Part shown: positions 1 to 9,082 of the stretch, piece after piece
Layout of the letters: each line of letters begins with the position of its first letter
Position numbering within the stretch: the first letter of the stretch is position 1
Assembly: GCF_000261365.1 (NCBI RefSeq)
Contig: NZ_AJVC01000004.1
Coordinates: 248,001-312,000, forward strand
Source of the DNA: Herbaspirillum sp. GW103
GTDB lineage: Bacteria; Pseudomonadota; Gammaproteobacteria; Burkholderiales; Burkholderiaceae_D
Direction: 5' to 3'
DNA: 64,000 nucleotides
Notes under the pieces: model-generated
What the model was told of the DNA's origin: nothing
The model's database searches: none
Seen by the model: the letters and a program-made list of their open reading frames with translations, nothing else
Program-made: the position numbers and the translations under genes

Positions 1-152
1 CCATGTTCAAGGCCAATGGCCTGCCGTGTCAGAAGCTGGCGCTGGTGTTCGAGAAGCTGGGAGAGATGGACAAGGATGGCCCGGCCGCGCGTTATCTCTC
101 CAGCCATCCGGCCAATGAGGAACGCATCGCACATATCCTCGGCTCGCGCTGA
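1..152 (+). CDS. M48-family metallopeptidase, C-terminal end (partial)
   Basis: This is the last 49 codons of a gene that begins before the window; the frame is open from the first base to the TGA at 150-152. The visible tail ends in YLSSHPANEERIAHI, which resembles the conserved S-x-HP-x-x-x-x-RI end of M48 (HtpX/BepA/LoiP-like) zinc metallopeptidases, where the helix after the second half of the active site closes the domain. The zinc ligands lie outside the window. The family call rests on this short motif only. Confidence 0.55.
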   Translation, partial: MFKANGLPCQKLALVFEKLGEMDKDGPAARYLSSHPANEERIAHILGSR

Positions 153-205
153 GGACCAAGGCCTGTTCCCATGAAATCTACGAGTAGATTCAACGTGACC
201 AGGCC

Positions 206-1441
206 CTAAGGCCTGGCCTCTCCCGGGCTCTCGCCGCCCTCCACCAGTGCCTTGAGTGAGTCCAGCACCAGCCCGTTGCTGCGGATCCAGTCCTGCCCGC
301 TGCGCTCACTGATGGCATCCTCCTGGTCCGGTGCGGACAGGTCGATGATCTCGCTCTCCAGGGCCTCGATCGACACGGCCGTTGCAAACGCCTTGACCAC
401 AGGCCGGGTGAGATCCTTCTGGTTCTGGCGAATGACCAGCGCAGTACGGCCAGAGCGCAGCTTGACGATGGACCCGACGGGATAGATGCCCAGCGTCTTG
501 ACGAAGGTCAGGAAGATGGGACGATCGAAGTGCCCCTGCCAGGTCGCCATGCGGGCCAGTGACTCGGCCGGATCCCAGGCGGACTTGTAGGTGCGATCGG
601 AGGTGACGGCGTCGTACACGTCGCACACGGCGGCCATGCGCGAATACAGGCCGATCTGGTTGCCCTGCTGGCGCCCCGGGTAACCGGTGCCATCGACCTT
701 TTCGTGATGATGCAGGCACACGTCGAGGACATAGTCCGGTACGCCGGCGAAGCCGCTCAGGTATTCATAACCCAGCGTGGGGTGGCGCTGGATGATACGA
801 AATTCCTGGTCGGTCAGTTTGCCCGGCTTGTTCAGTACCTCCAGCGGAATAAAGGCCTTGCCTACGTCATGCAGGTAGCCGGACAGTCCGGCTTCCTTGC
901 AGGCCGTGCTGTCCATGCCCAGGGTGCGCGCCAGCGCCACCATCATGGTACAGACGGCGATGGAGTGCAGGTAGGTGTATTCATCGGCGCGCTTGAGGCG
1001 GATGATGCTGAGCAGGGCGTTCGAATTGCGCGTGACCGAGGCGGCGATTTCCTCCACCAGGTCCTGGCATTTCTCGACATCCAGGGTCTTGCCCAGACGG
1101 GCCTGCCGGAACATCTGCCGGGTCGATTCCTTGGCACTCTCGTAGAGCCGCAAGGCTTCGTTGAGTTCATTGCGATACTCCTCCTCCGCAGTGACCGGCG
1201 CAGGTGGCACAACGGCCACGTCCTCGATGGGCTGGTGAGCAATGACATCGCGCCCCAGTGACAGATCGATCCAGCAGAATTCGAAGCCGGCACTGCGCGC
1301 CCGGCTTACGTCGGCTGCGTGCTCGATCTTGAACTTGCTGCGCCAGAAGGGATGCTCGATCCATGAGCCATCGAAGCCGGCGAAATACATCCCCACGGCC
1401 AAGTCGTTGATGCTGATTTTTTTGAGTTGTGCCATCTGCAT
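206..1441 (-). CDS. HD-GYP domain c-di-GMP phosphodiesterase with N-terminal DUF3391
   Basis: The 411-residue protein has an N-terminal DUF3391-type region (about 5-130, starting LKKISINDLAVGMYF) and a C-terminal HD-GYP domain. The metal-binding HD pair is H191-D192 in HDVGK, and the signature HHEKVDGTGYPG is at about 245-256, so it should hydrolyse cyclic di-GMP in the cytosol. No membrane segment or receiver domain is visible. The domain order matches the common stand-alone HD-GYP proteins of Burkholderiales. The start could instead be the third codon (ATG at 1435); neither ATG has a strong ribosome binding site. It is transcribed away from its neighbours as a single gene. Confidence 0.9.
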   Translation of the reverse strand: MQMAQLKKISINDLAVGMYFAGFDGSWIEHPFWRSKFKIEHAADVSRARSAGFEFCWIDLSLGRDVIAHQPIEDVAVVPPAPVTAEEEYRNELNEALRLYESAKESTRQMFRQARLGKTLDVEKCQDLVEEIAASVTRNSNALLSIIRLKRADEYTYLHSIAVCTMMVALARTLGMDSTACKEAGLSGYLHDVGKAFIPLEVLNKPGKLTDQEFRIIQRHPTLGYEYLSGFAGVPDYVLDVCLHHHEKVDGTGYPGRQQGNQIGLYSRMAAVCDVYDAVTSDRTYKSAWDPAESLARMATWQGHFDRPIFLTFVKTLGIYPVGSIVKLRSGRTALVIRQNQKDLTRPVVKAFATAVSIEALESEIIDLSAPDQEDAISERSGQDWIRSNGLVLDSLKALVEGGESPGEARP

Positions 1442-1625
1442 TTGAGAAAAGGTGCATTGCCGCGATGCTGCCTCGGGCTGTTGCGCGACTGTATTACATC
1501 TTCAGCGGCTTGATTAGCAGGAATTTTCTGACGACACTTATTAAAGAAAACACCTAATCTCAAACGATGCCGCGACGGCACAGGGTGTCGGCTGCCACGG
1601 CAACAGGCAAGGGATGGCCCGACAG

Positions 1626-1662
1626 AAAAACAAAAACCCGGGGCGCTGGCGCGGCCCGGGTT
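1626..1662 (-). terminator. Rho-independent terminator of the 49-codon gene
   Basis: Read on the minus strand, AACCCGGG pairs with CCCGGGTT around a GC-rich loop and is followed by TTTTTGTTTTT. It lies 32 bp past the stop codon of the small gene at 1694-1843 and strongly supports that gene being a real transcription unit. Confidence 0.75.
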
Positions 1663-1693
1663 GGCAGATGAAGCTGGCGCAGTGAGTGCGAAC

Positions 1694-1843
1694 TCAGTGG
1701 CGCTGCTCGTCCTGCGACATGCTCGACAAACCCGAATAGAGGCTGCAGCAATGCGGCGCACCACGGTGCGATCCGGTGTCGAGCTCGCTGGAGTCGTTGA
1801 GAAAATCAACCAGCTTGCGATAGAGTTGTGCGAAGTAACGCAT
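1694..1843 (-). CDS. Small hypothetical protein, 49 aa
   Basis: This is a short gene starting MRYFAQLYRKLVDFL and ending SMSQDEQRH. The ATG is preceded by a good ribosome binding site (AAAGGGGG, about 6 nt upstream), and an intrinsic terminator follows 32 bp after the stop, so it has all parts of an independent unit. The upstream 1900-1990 is AT-rich and could hold its promoter. The N-terminal half is amphipathic and basic; the middle has a CC pair. I do not recognise a family and assign no function. Confidence 0.5.
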   Translation of the reverse strand: MRYFAQLYRKLVDFLNDSSELDTGSHRGAPHCCSLYSGLSSMSQDEQRH

Positions 1844-2050
1844 GACTTACCCCCTTTCACTAATGACTGATGGCAGGTCCCGAAGGTTTTTCCGCCAGTG
1901 CCGGTCTGTCCATGGTCCTGATTCATACGGCCGGCACGAACCGTATAAATTGTTTATATTATTTATTCTATGTGCATGACGGCCGGACGTCCATCAGGAT
2001 TTCTCTGACATCGCTGTGGTTGTTGCGCGTAGTCATCACTTCAGCATCAC

Positions 2051-2914
2051 CTACATGCCCTCCGCATGTGTCTGCAACCATCCCCGGAAAGCCGCCATGG
2101 CAGCGGTTTGCGGCCGTGACTTCAGGCGCGTGAGCCAGTAGGCACCCAATACGATGCGCTGCCCGAAGGGACAGAGCAGGCGCCCCTGCCGCAGTTCGCG
2201 CTCGAACATCAGTACCGGCAGCAAGGCCACTCCCGCCTCTTGCGCAGCGGCCTCGGCCAGCGCCAGCGAGGAATCAAATACGAAGCCGCGCAAGGGCGGG
2301 CAAGGCACACCGGCTGCCGCAAACCAGCGGCGCCACTCATCGCTGCGATAGGAGCGCAGCAAGGTCTCGGCCGCCAGGTCGGAGGGCGCGCGCAAGCGCG
2401 CGGCGATCTCGGGGGCACACATCGGGGCCAGCGGCGCTTCGAACAAACGTTCAGCCTCGGTGCCGTGCCACGCACCATCGCCAAAACGGATCGCGTAATC
2501 GAGCCCCTCCCCGGCCAGGTCCACACGATTGTTGTTGGTGAGCAGGCGCAGATCCACGAAGGGATGCTGCTGCTGGAATTCACGCAGGCGCGGCATCAGC
2601 CAGCCCACGGCGAAAGTACCCACCACACCGACGGTGAGGACCTCGCGGCGGCGGCCATCTTCGAACTGGGCCAGCACGTCGGCAATGCGCCCGAAGGATT
2701 GCGCCACCACCGGTAGCAGCGCCAGCCCCTCATCGGTCAACGCCAATCCGCGCGGCAGACGACGAAACAGCGCCACGCCCAGACGCTGTTCCAGGTTCTT
2801 GACCTGCATGCTCACGGCGGTCTGGGTCACGCTCAATTCCTCGGCGGCGCGGGTGAAGGAGAGGTGGCGGGCCGAGACTTCGAAGGCACGCAGCGCATTG
2901 AGGGGCAGGTACAT
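2051..2914 (-). CDS. LysR-family regulator, AmpR-like, divergent from a beta-lactamase
   Basis: The N-terminus MYLPLNALRAFEVSARHLSF followed by the winged helix-turn-helix (about residues 5-62) is very close to the AmpR/BlaA-regulator subgroup, whose members start YLPLNALRAFE. The C-terminal part is a LysR effector-binding domain. I chose the ATG at 2914 because AGGA sits 6 nt upstream; an ATG five codons further upstream and a far one at 2977 have poorer sites. It is transcribed divergently from the class A beta-lactamase at 3029, the arrangement of ampR-bla pairs, so it probably activates that gene in response to cell-wall fragments. That role is inferred from the context. Confidence 0.85.
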   Translation of the reverse strand: MYLPLNALRAFEVSARHLSFTRAAEELSVTQTAVSMQVKNLEQRLGVALFRRLPRGLALTDEGLALLPVVAQSFGRIADVLAQFEDGRRREVLTVGVVGTFAVGWLMPRLREFQQQHPFVDLRLLTNNNRVDLAGEGLDYAIRFGDGAWHGTEAERLFEAPLAPMCAPEIAARLRAPSDLAAETLLRSYRSDEWRRWFAAAGVPCPPLRGFVFDSSLALAEAAAQEAGVALLPVLMFERELRQGRLLCPFGQRIVLGAYWLTRLKSRPQTAAMAAFRGWLQTHAEGM

Positions 2915-2951
2915 GGGATTTCCTGGCATCAGTTTTTCTTGGGCTTGCACC

Positions 2952-2967
2952 CAATTATCGTGAATTG
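2952..2967. promoter_or_regulatory. Candidate LysR operator between ampR-like gene and bla
   Basis: The dyad CAATT-N6-AATTG lies in the short region between the divergent LysR and beta-lactamase genes and contains the partial T-N11-A geometry used by LysR regulators. Location supports it as the shared operator, but AmpR sites vary, so this is tentative. Confidence 0.35.
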
Positions 2968-3028
2968 TGAGCGCCACGACTACTGCCTATGATGCAGCCC
3001 TGTTGCCATCATTCATCGAGGAGAATCC

Positions 3029-3928
3029 ATGTCTGGACGACGCCACTTCCTGTCCGTTGCCGCCCTGACCACGGCCGGCCTGATCAGCCGCAGCTGGGCG
3101 GCCGCACCACAAGTTGCAAGTAAAACTGTGGACTCATCCACACTCACCGATACCCTGTCGCGGCTGGAAGCCGACATCGGCGGCCGCCTGGGCGTTTCGC
3201 TGGTGGATACTGCCGGTGCTCGCCACTGGGGCTATCGTGCCGATGAGCGCTTCCCCATGTGCAGTACCTTCAAGTTCCTTGCGGCAGCCGCCGTGTTGCA
3301 CCGCGTGGATCAGGGCAAGGAGCAGTTGAGCCGGCGCATCGTTTATCACCAGAAAGACCTGGTCCCCTACTCGCCCACGACGGGCAAGCACACCGGCGGC
3401 GCCGGCCTGTCGATGGCGCAGTTGTGCGAAGCGGCCATGACCCTCTCGGACAATACCGCCGCCAACCTCATGCTGGCCAGCATGAACGGTCCGGCCGGCC
3501 TGACGCGATTCGTGCGCACGTTGGGCGATGATCTCACCCGGCTGGATCGCAATGAACCCACGCTCAACGAAGCCGTCCCTGGCGACCCTCGCGATACCAC
3601 GACCCCGGCCGCGATGACCGCCGACCTGCGCCGGCTGCTGCTGGACGATGCGCTTGCTCCGGCCTCGCGCCAGCAGCTCACGCAGTGGCTGGTGGCCAAC
3701 CGGACCGGCGACCAGCGTGTGCGCGCCGGCCTGCCGGCGGGCTGGAAGGTCGGCGACAAGACCGGTACCGGGCGCCTGGGCACGGCCAACGATGTGGGGG
3801 TGGTGTGGACCGACAAGGGCGCACCGCTGCTGTTTGCCGTCTACCTGACCGAAAACGCCGCCACCGATGCGCGGCGCGATGCGGTGCATGCGGAAGTGGG
3901 TCGCCTGATCGGCCAACTCATGCGCTGA
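3029..3928 (+). CDS. Class A (serine) beta-lactamase
   Basis: The 299-residue protein has all class A motifs: STFK with the nucleophile S79 and K82, SDN in TLSDNTAAN, the omega-loop glutamate in EPTLNE, and KTG in VGDKTGTG. The N-terminus carries RRHFLS followed by a hydrophobic stretch and AAA, which looks like a Tat-type export signal, so the enzyme should be periplasmic and hydrolyse beta-lactams. A cysteine (C78) precedes the catalytic serine, but there is no matching cysteine after KTG, so the disulfide of NMC-A/KPC-type carbapenemases is not present. The start has GAGGAG about 7 nt upstream. It faces an AmpR-like regulator. Substrate range cannot be read from the sequence. Confidence 0.95.
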   Translation: MSGRRHFLSVAALTTAGLISRSWAAAPQVASKTVDSSTLTDTLSRLEADIGGRLGVSLVDTAGARHWGYRADERFPMCSTFKFLAAAAVLHRVDQGKEQLSRRIVYHQKDLVPYSPTTGKHTGGAGLSMAQLCEAAMTLSDNTAANLMLASMNGPAGLTRFVRTLGDDLTRLDRNEPTLNEAVPGDPRDTTTPAAMTADLRRLLLDDALAPASRQQLTQWLVANRTGDQRVRAGLPAGWKVGDKTGTGRLGTANDVGVVWTDKGAPLLFAVYLTENAATDARRDAVHAEVGRLIGQLMR

Positions 3929-3943
3929 GAAACGGCCAGCCCT

Positions 3944-4687
3944 TCAAGCGGCGAAGCTCAACGAGACCGCGCCGATGCCCTCGAGCGCCGCCGCCACCAG
4001 CCGCCCTCCCCGCGCCAGCTGCAGGCCGGTGCAGGAGCCGGTGGTGATGATCTGCCCGCCACGCCAGGGCTGGCCACGGCGCGCGCAATGCAGCGCCAGC
4101 CAGCCCAGCATGGTCCACAGCTCGGCCGGATTGCCGCCGGTGGTACGGATGATTTCCTGGCCGTCGATGTGCAGGCCGGCCACGATCTGGCGCAACGAAA
4201 GCGTGGCAGGCAGCGGCTGGGCGGCACCGATGATGAGTGCACCGTGGCTTTGCAGGTCGGCCATGCCGGCCCAGGGATTGGTACAGGGCGGATGTCCCAG
4301 GCGCGTCTCCACCACTTCGATGGCCGGCAGGATGGCATCGAAGACGGTGCGCAGCTCGGCTTCATCCGGCTCTTGCTCGCCGGGATCGTAATCGCGCCCG
4401 ACCCGCAGGGCCAACTCCACTTCCAGCCCGCGCATGCGCCATTGCGGCCCGCGCAGTTCGCTTCCCGATGCCACGATGCCCGAAGCCGGCAGCGCTGCAC
4501 AGCCGGGCAGGCTGCCATCGCCCTTGCTGCCGACCTTCCAGCCGCCCACCGGCCCCAGGCGCAGCAATTGCGCGTCCTGCACGGCATAGGCGGTCTCGGC
4601 ATCACCCACGGCCAGGCGGCGCCAGTCCAGGGCCAGGCCACTGTGGCGGGCGTCGAGCAGAAGTTGGGTGGCGGCAGCGATGTGCAT
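3944..4687 (-). CDS. 2-keto-4-pentenoate hydratase family protein
   Basis: The 247-residue product matches the FAH/MhpD hydratase family: GWKVGS near residue 50, GLEVELALRVG, the DAILPAIEVVETR segment and a C-terminal ITTGSCTGL. Relatives hydrate 2-hydroxypenta-2,4-dienoate in meta-cleavage pathways or decarboxylate related oxo-acids, using a divalent metal. No other aromatic-degradation gene is nearby, so the substrate is unknown. I chose the ATG at 4687 with GGAG about 10 nt upstream; an in-frame ATG at 4726 also exists. The gene is convergent with bla (15 bp gap) and divergent from the MerR gene. Confidence 0.8.
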   Translation of the reverse strand: MHIAAATQLLLDARHSGLALDWRRLAVGDAETAYAVQDAQLLRLGPVGGWKVGSKGDGSLPGCAALPASGIVASGSELRGPQWRMRGLEVELALRVGRDYDPGEQEPDEAELRTVFDAILPAIEVVETRLGHPPCTNPWAGMADLQSHGALIIGAAQPLPATLSLRQIVAGLHIDGQEIIRTTGGNPAELWTMLGWLALHCARRGQPWRGGQIITTGSCTGLQLARGGRLVAAALEGIGAVSLSFAA

Positions 4688-4778
4688 GCGGAAAAGCTCC
4701 GGAACAGAAGGGAAGGCAGCGCGCATTGTACTGGCTGCCAGCGCACTCCGACCAGGATGCCGATAATGGCGGGAGCGC

Positions 4779-4809
4779 TTGACTTGGAGCGCACTCCAAC
4801 TTCTAGACT
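4779..4809 (+). promoter_or_regulatory. MerR-type promoter with 19-bp spacer and operator dyad
   Basis: A -35 box TTGACT (4779-4784) and a -10 box TAGACT (4804-4809) are separated by exactly 19 bp, the over-long spacer typical of promoters activated by MerR proteins. The spacer holds the dyad TTGGAG-CGCA-CTCCAA. The start codon of merR is at 4817, so transcription should begin at or next to the A of the ATG. Confidence 0.85.
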
Positions 4810-4816
4810 GGCTGCC

Positions 4817-5256
4817 ATGACAACTTCTCTCACCATTGCCCAGGCGTCCGAGGCCACTGGCCTGTCGGTGCATACCCTGCGCTACTACGAACGCATCGGC
4901 CTGCTCGACCCGGTGGAGCGGCGCGACAACCGCCATCGCCGCTACACCCAGGAAGACCTGAACTGGATCGCCTTCTTGAAAAAGCTCAAGGCCACCGGCC
5001 TGCCGGTACGCGCCATGCTGCGCTATGCCGAGCTACGCCGCATCGGCAATACGGTGGAAAGTGTCAGCCAGCGCCGTGCCATGCTGCAGGCGCATACGCT
5101 GTGCGTACAAGATACCCTGGCCGAATTGCAGGAGAACCTGGCGGTCCTGCAGCACAAGCTGGCCCTGTATGACGAACTGGAGCAGCAAGTACGCGCTGCA
5201 CTGCCCGCCTCTGCTGGCGACAAGGCCGCCGCTCCCCAACCCGAAAGGATGACACC

Positions 5257-5260
<4 letters not shown>
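4817..5260 (+). CDS. MerR-family transcriptional regulator
   Basis: The 147-residue protein has an N-terminal MerR winged helix-turn-helix ([18 protein letters not shown], residues 13-30, then RRDNRHRRY) and a long dimerisation coiled coil. It has a single cysteine and no metal-binding cysteine cluster, so it is more like redox- or drug-responsive MerR proteins than the metal sensors. It overlaps the aldo/keto reductase by ATGA and sits directly behind a 19-bp-spacer promoter with a dyad, so it very probably autoregulates the two-gene operon. There is no Shine-Dalgarno site in front of the ATG, in line with a leaderless message. Confidence 0.9.
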
Positions 5261-6288
<1,028 letters not shown>

Positions 6289-6319
6289 GGGCTGAGGCGA
6301 GCGCCGCCCGCCGCCAGTC

Positions 6320-6958
6320 TCAGTGGTCGCTGCTGGCCGCCGGATGCAGAGCCAGCGGCACGAAGGTATTGGTGGCGGTATCGTGCGCCAGGATGGAGCC
6401 GGTCTCGATGTCGTAGACCCAGCCATGCAGTCCCAGCCGGCCCTGTGCCAGCGCCACCGCCACCGAAGGATGGGTGCGGATGTTGTTGAGCTGGGCGATC
6501 ACGTTCTCGCGCACCATGCCATCGATGCGATCCTTCTCGGTCTCGTGGTGACGCGATTCATTGATCATCCGCGCGGCATCGGTATGGTGCAGCCAGTTGC
6601 GTACCGCCGGCATGTGGTCCAGGCAGGCACAGGTGGCCACCGCCGTCATGGCGCCACAATCGGAGTGACCGCAGATGACGATGTCCGACACCTTCAGCTG
6701 TGCCACCGCATACTCCACGGTCGCACTGACGCCGCCCGGCTCGGGGCCGAAGGAGGGCACGATGTTGCCGGCATTGCGGATGACGAACAGGTCGCCCGGT
6801 TCGCGCTGGGTCACCAGTTCGGGCACCATGCGGCTGTCCGAGCAGGAGATGAACAGCGCCTTGGGGGTCTGCCCGGTCGCCAGGCTCTTGAACAACTCTT
6901 TACGGGAAGGAAAGACATCCTGCTGGAAACGCAGGAAGCCATTGATGATGTCGCGCAT
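6320..6958 (-). CDS. can: Beta-class carbonic anhydrase
   Basis: The 212-residue protein carries the zinc ligands and catalytic dyad of beta carbonic anhydrases: C39 and the D41-R43 pair in SCSDSR, and H98 and C101 in CGHSDCGA. It interconverts CO2 and bicarbonate in the cytosol, supplying bicarbonate for carboxylases. It is convergent with the aldo/keto reductase operon and appears monocistronic. The symbol could equally be cynT, but no cyanase gene is present here. Confidence 0.92.
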   Translation of the reverse strand: MRDIINGFLRFQQDVFPSRKELFKSLATGQTPKALFISCSDSRMVPELVTQREPGDLFVIRNAGNIVPSFGPEPGGVSATVEYAVAQLKVSDIVICGHSDCGAMTAVATCACLDHMPAVRNWLHHTDAARMINESRHHETEKDRIDGMVRENVIAQLNNIRTHPSVAVALAQGRLGLHGWVYDIETGSILAHDTATNTFVPLALHPAASSDH

Positions 6959-7248
6959 GAGGGAATGGCCTTGATTCTCGATGAAGATGGACGCCCGGCG
7001 TCCGCGTGAGCCGGATCATATCATCGGCGCTTGCAGCGGCCGCGACGCACAATGATGAACGTCATCAGGAATAACGCCGTCTTGTTAAATTTGATCAAGA
7101 TATCGCCAAATTACTACAGATTTTGCTCCTGTCCGCTGATAAAATTGCCGGCTCGAAACTCGCCAGTGTGCAAGGCACGGGCGCTTTCGAGGTGTTTGAA
7201 GGGCAGTTGGGCTGCCCTTGTCGATATCAACAATTCGGGGAAACAACT

Positions 7249-7917
7249 ATGTTCAGCAGGTATGTCACGACCGTGGCGGCAGTCGCCATGGCAACGGCGC
7301 TCGGGGGTTGCGCCACAGAGAATTCACGCAGTCTGCCGGTGGCCCAGGTGGCCAGCGCCAAGCAGGTGTACCAGGGGGCGCGCAGCCCGATCGCCGTCGG
7401 CAAGTTCGATAACCGCTCCAGCTATCTGCGCGGCATCTTCTCGGATGGCGTGGACCGTCTGGGCGGACAGGCCAAAACCATCCTGATCACCCATCTGCAG
7501 CAGAGCAACCGCTTCTCCGTGATGGACCGCGACAACATGGGCGAACTGGCCCAGGAAGCCAAGCTGAACAAGCAGACCCAGTCCCTCAAGGGCGCCAACT
7601 ACGTGGTCACCGGTGATGTCACCGAGTTCGGCCGCAAGGAAACCGGCGATCGCCAGCTGTTTGGCATCCTCGGTCGTGGCAAGTCACAGGTGGCCTATGC
7701 CAAGGTCAACCTCAACATCGTGGACGTGAACACCTCGCAGGTGGTGTACTCGTCGCAGGGCGCAGGCGAATACAGCCTGGACAACCGCGAGATCATCGGC
7801 TTCGGCGGCACCGCCAGCTATGACTCCACGCTCAATGGCAAGGTACTCGACCTGGCCATCCGCGAAGCGGTGCAGAACCTGGTCACCGGCATCGATTCCG
7901 GCGCATGGAAGCCCTGA
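7249..7917 (+). CDS. CsgG/HfaB-family outer membrane lipoprotein
   Basis: The 222-residue protein begins with a lipoprotein signal whose lipobox ALGGC places the acylated cysteine at about residue 20, and continues with a CsgG-type fold (VGKFDNRSSY, LITHLQQSNRFSVMDRDN, YVVTGDVTEFG). CsgG of curli systems forms a secretion pore, but no csgA, csgB, csgE or csgF gene is nearby. It is followed at once by DUF4810 and DUF799 lipoprotein genes, a trio also known from Neisseria (the GNA1162 locus), thought to form an envelope complex. The start was set at the ATG with GGGG upstream; a longer in-frame start at 7123 would spoil the signal peptide. Confidence 0.85.
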   Translation: MFSRYVTTVAAVAMATALGGCATENSRSLPVAQVASAKQVYQGARSPIAVGKFDNRSSYLRGIFSDGVDRLGGQAKTILITHLQQSNRFSVMDRDNMGELAQEAKLNKQTQSLKGANYVVTGDVTEFGRKETGDRQLFGILGRGKSQVAYAKVNLNIVDVNTSQVVYSSQGAGEYSLDNREIIGFGGTASYDSTLNGKVLDLAIREAVQNLVTGIDSGAWKP

Positions 7918-7946
7918 CTCCCCAACACGAACGCAAGAGACCGACC

Positions 7947-8318
7947 ATGATGAACAAGAAGCTCGCTGCCGGGTTCGCCCTCGGCCTGGCGCTGGCCCTC
8001 TCCGGCTGTGCCAAACACCAGCAGAAGTCCCTCTACGGCTGGGGCAATTATCAGGACCAGCTGTACGAACACTTCAAGACGGAAGGCAACGGCAATGAAG
8101 CCGAGATCGCCGCGCTGGAAGAAAACCTGCAGAAGATGCGCGCCAACAACGAGGCCGTGCCGCCGGGCTACCACGCCCACCTGGGCATGCTGTATGCCTC
8201 CATCGGCAAGGAAGACCAACTGGTCCAGGAACTGCAGACCGAAAAGGCGCTGTTCCCGGAATCGGCACCGTATATGGACTTCCTGATGCGCAACTACAAG
8301 AAGGGACTGAGCAAATGA
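7947..8318 (+). CDS. DUF4810 lipoprotein
   Basis: This 123-residue protein has a signal peptide ending in a lipobox (LALSGC), then a short conserved region containing LYGWGNYQDQLYEHFK and a helical tail with YHAHLGMLYASIGK. These are features of the DUF4810 family, almost always encoded between CsgG-like and DUF799 lipoproteins. It starts 29 bp after the CsgG-like gene, and its stop overlaps the next start (ATGA). Its role is unknown; from the context it is a partner in an outer membrane lipoprotein complex. Confidence 0.85.
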   Translation: MMNKKLAAGFALGLALALSGCAKHQQKSLYGWGNYQDQLYEHFKTEGNGNEAEIAALEENLQKMRANNEAVPPGYHAHLGMLYASIGKEDQLVQELQTEKALFPESAPYMDFLMRNYKKGLSK

Positions 8319-8980
8319 TGATCAACAAATTCAAGGCACTGGGCGCCCTGCTGCTGGTCCTGCTGGCCTCGGGCTGCGCCACCCACAAACAGCAACCGTA
8401 TGACTACGCCGAGTTCAAGGCGGCGCGTCCGGCCTCGATCCTGGTGCTGCCACCGATGAACAGCTCTTCCGAAGTCATCGCTCCCTACGGCATGCTCGCG
8501 CAGGCCACGCTACCCCTGGCGGAATCGGGTTACTACGTGATCCCGGTCTCCCTGGCGGCGGAGACCTTCAAGCAGAACGGCCTGGCCAACGCCGCCGACA
8601 TCCACGAGGTGCCGGTCAAGAAGCTGCATGACATCTTCGGTGCCGACGCTGCGCTGTACATCAACATCACCGACTACGGCACCTCCTACAAGGTGGTGCA
8701 GAGCGATACGGTGGTGGCCGCCGATGCCAAGCTGGTCGACCTGCGTTCGGGCAAGACGCTGTGGCAGGGTTCGGCCAGCGCCTCCAGCGCGGAGCAGCGC
8801 CAGAACCAGAACAATGGCCTGTTGGGCATGCTGATCTCGGCCGTGGTCAACCAGATCATCAGCACCACCACCGATGCCAGCTACAAGATGGCCAGCGTCA
8901 CCAGCAACCGCCTGCTGCGCGCGGGCAGCACCAACGGACTGTTGTATGGTCCGCGTTCACCGCAGTACCAGAAGGACTGA
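8315..8980 (+). CDS. DUF799 / GNA1162-family lipoprotein
   Basis: The 221-residue protein has a lipobox LLASGC and a body with ASILVLPPMNSSSEV and ADAALYINITDYG, matching the DUF799 family that includes neisserial GNA1162, whose fold resembles the TolB N-terminal domain. It overlaps the preceding gene by 4 nt and ends the operon just before a terminator. By analogy it is a periplasm-facing outer membrane lipoprotein working with the CsgG-like protein. The biological function is not established. Confidence 0.87.
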   Translation: MMINKFKALGALLLVLLASGCATHKQQPYDYAEFKAARPASILVLPPMNSSSEVIAPYGMLAQATLPLAESGYYVIPVSLAAETFKQNGLANAADIHEVPVKKLHDIFGADAALYINITDYGTSYKVVQSDTVVAADAKLVDLRSGKTLWQGSASASSAEQRQNQNNGLLGMLISAVVNQIISTTTDASYKMASVTSNRLLRAGSTNGLLYGPRSPQYQKD

Positions 8981-9030
8981 GTCCAAAGCCCCTCGCAGCG
9001 CTTGCGCAAGCAAGTCCTGCAGAGGGCAAT

Positions 9031-9068
9031 GACGCCGCAGCGCAGCATCACCGCAGCGGCGTTTTTTA
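9031..9068 (+). terminator. Terminator of the CsgG-DUF4810-DUF799 operon
   Basis: GACGCCGC pairs with GCGGCGTT around a GC-rich loop and is followed by TTTTT. It lies 50 bp past the last lipoprotein gene and next to the convergent end of dctD. Confidence 0.75.
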
Positions 9069-9082
9069 CGTACGTAGCAGTC

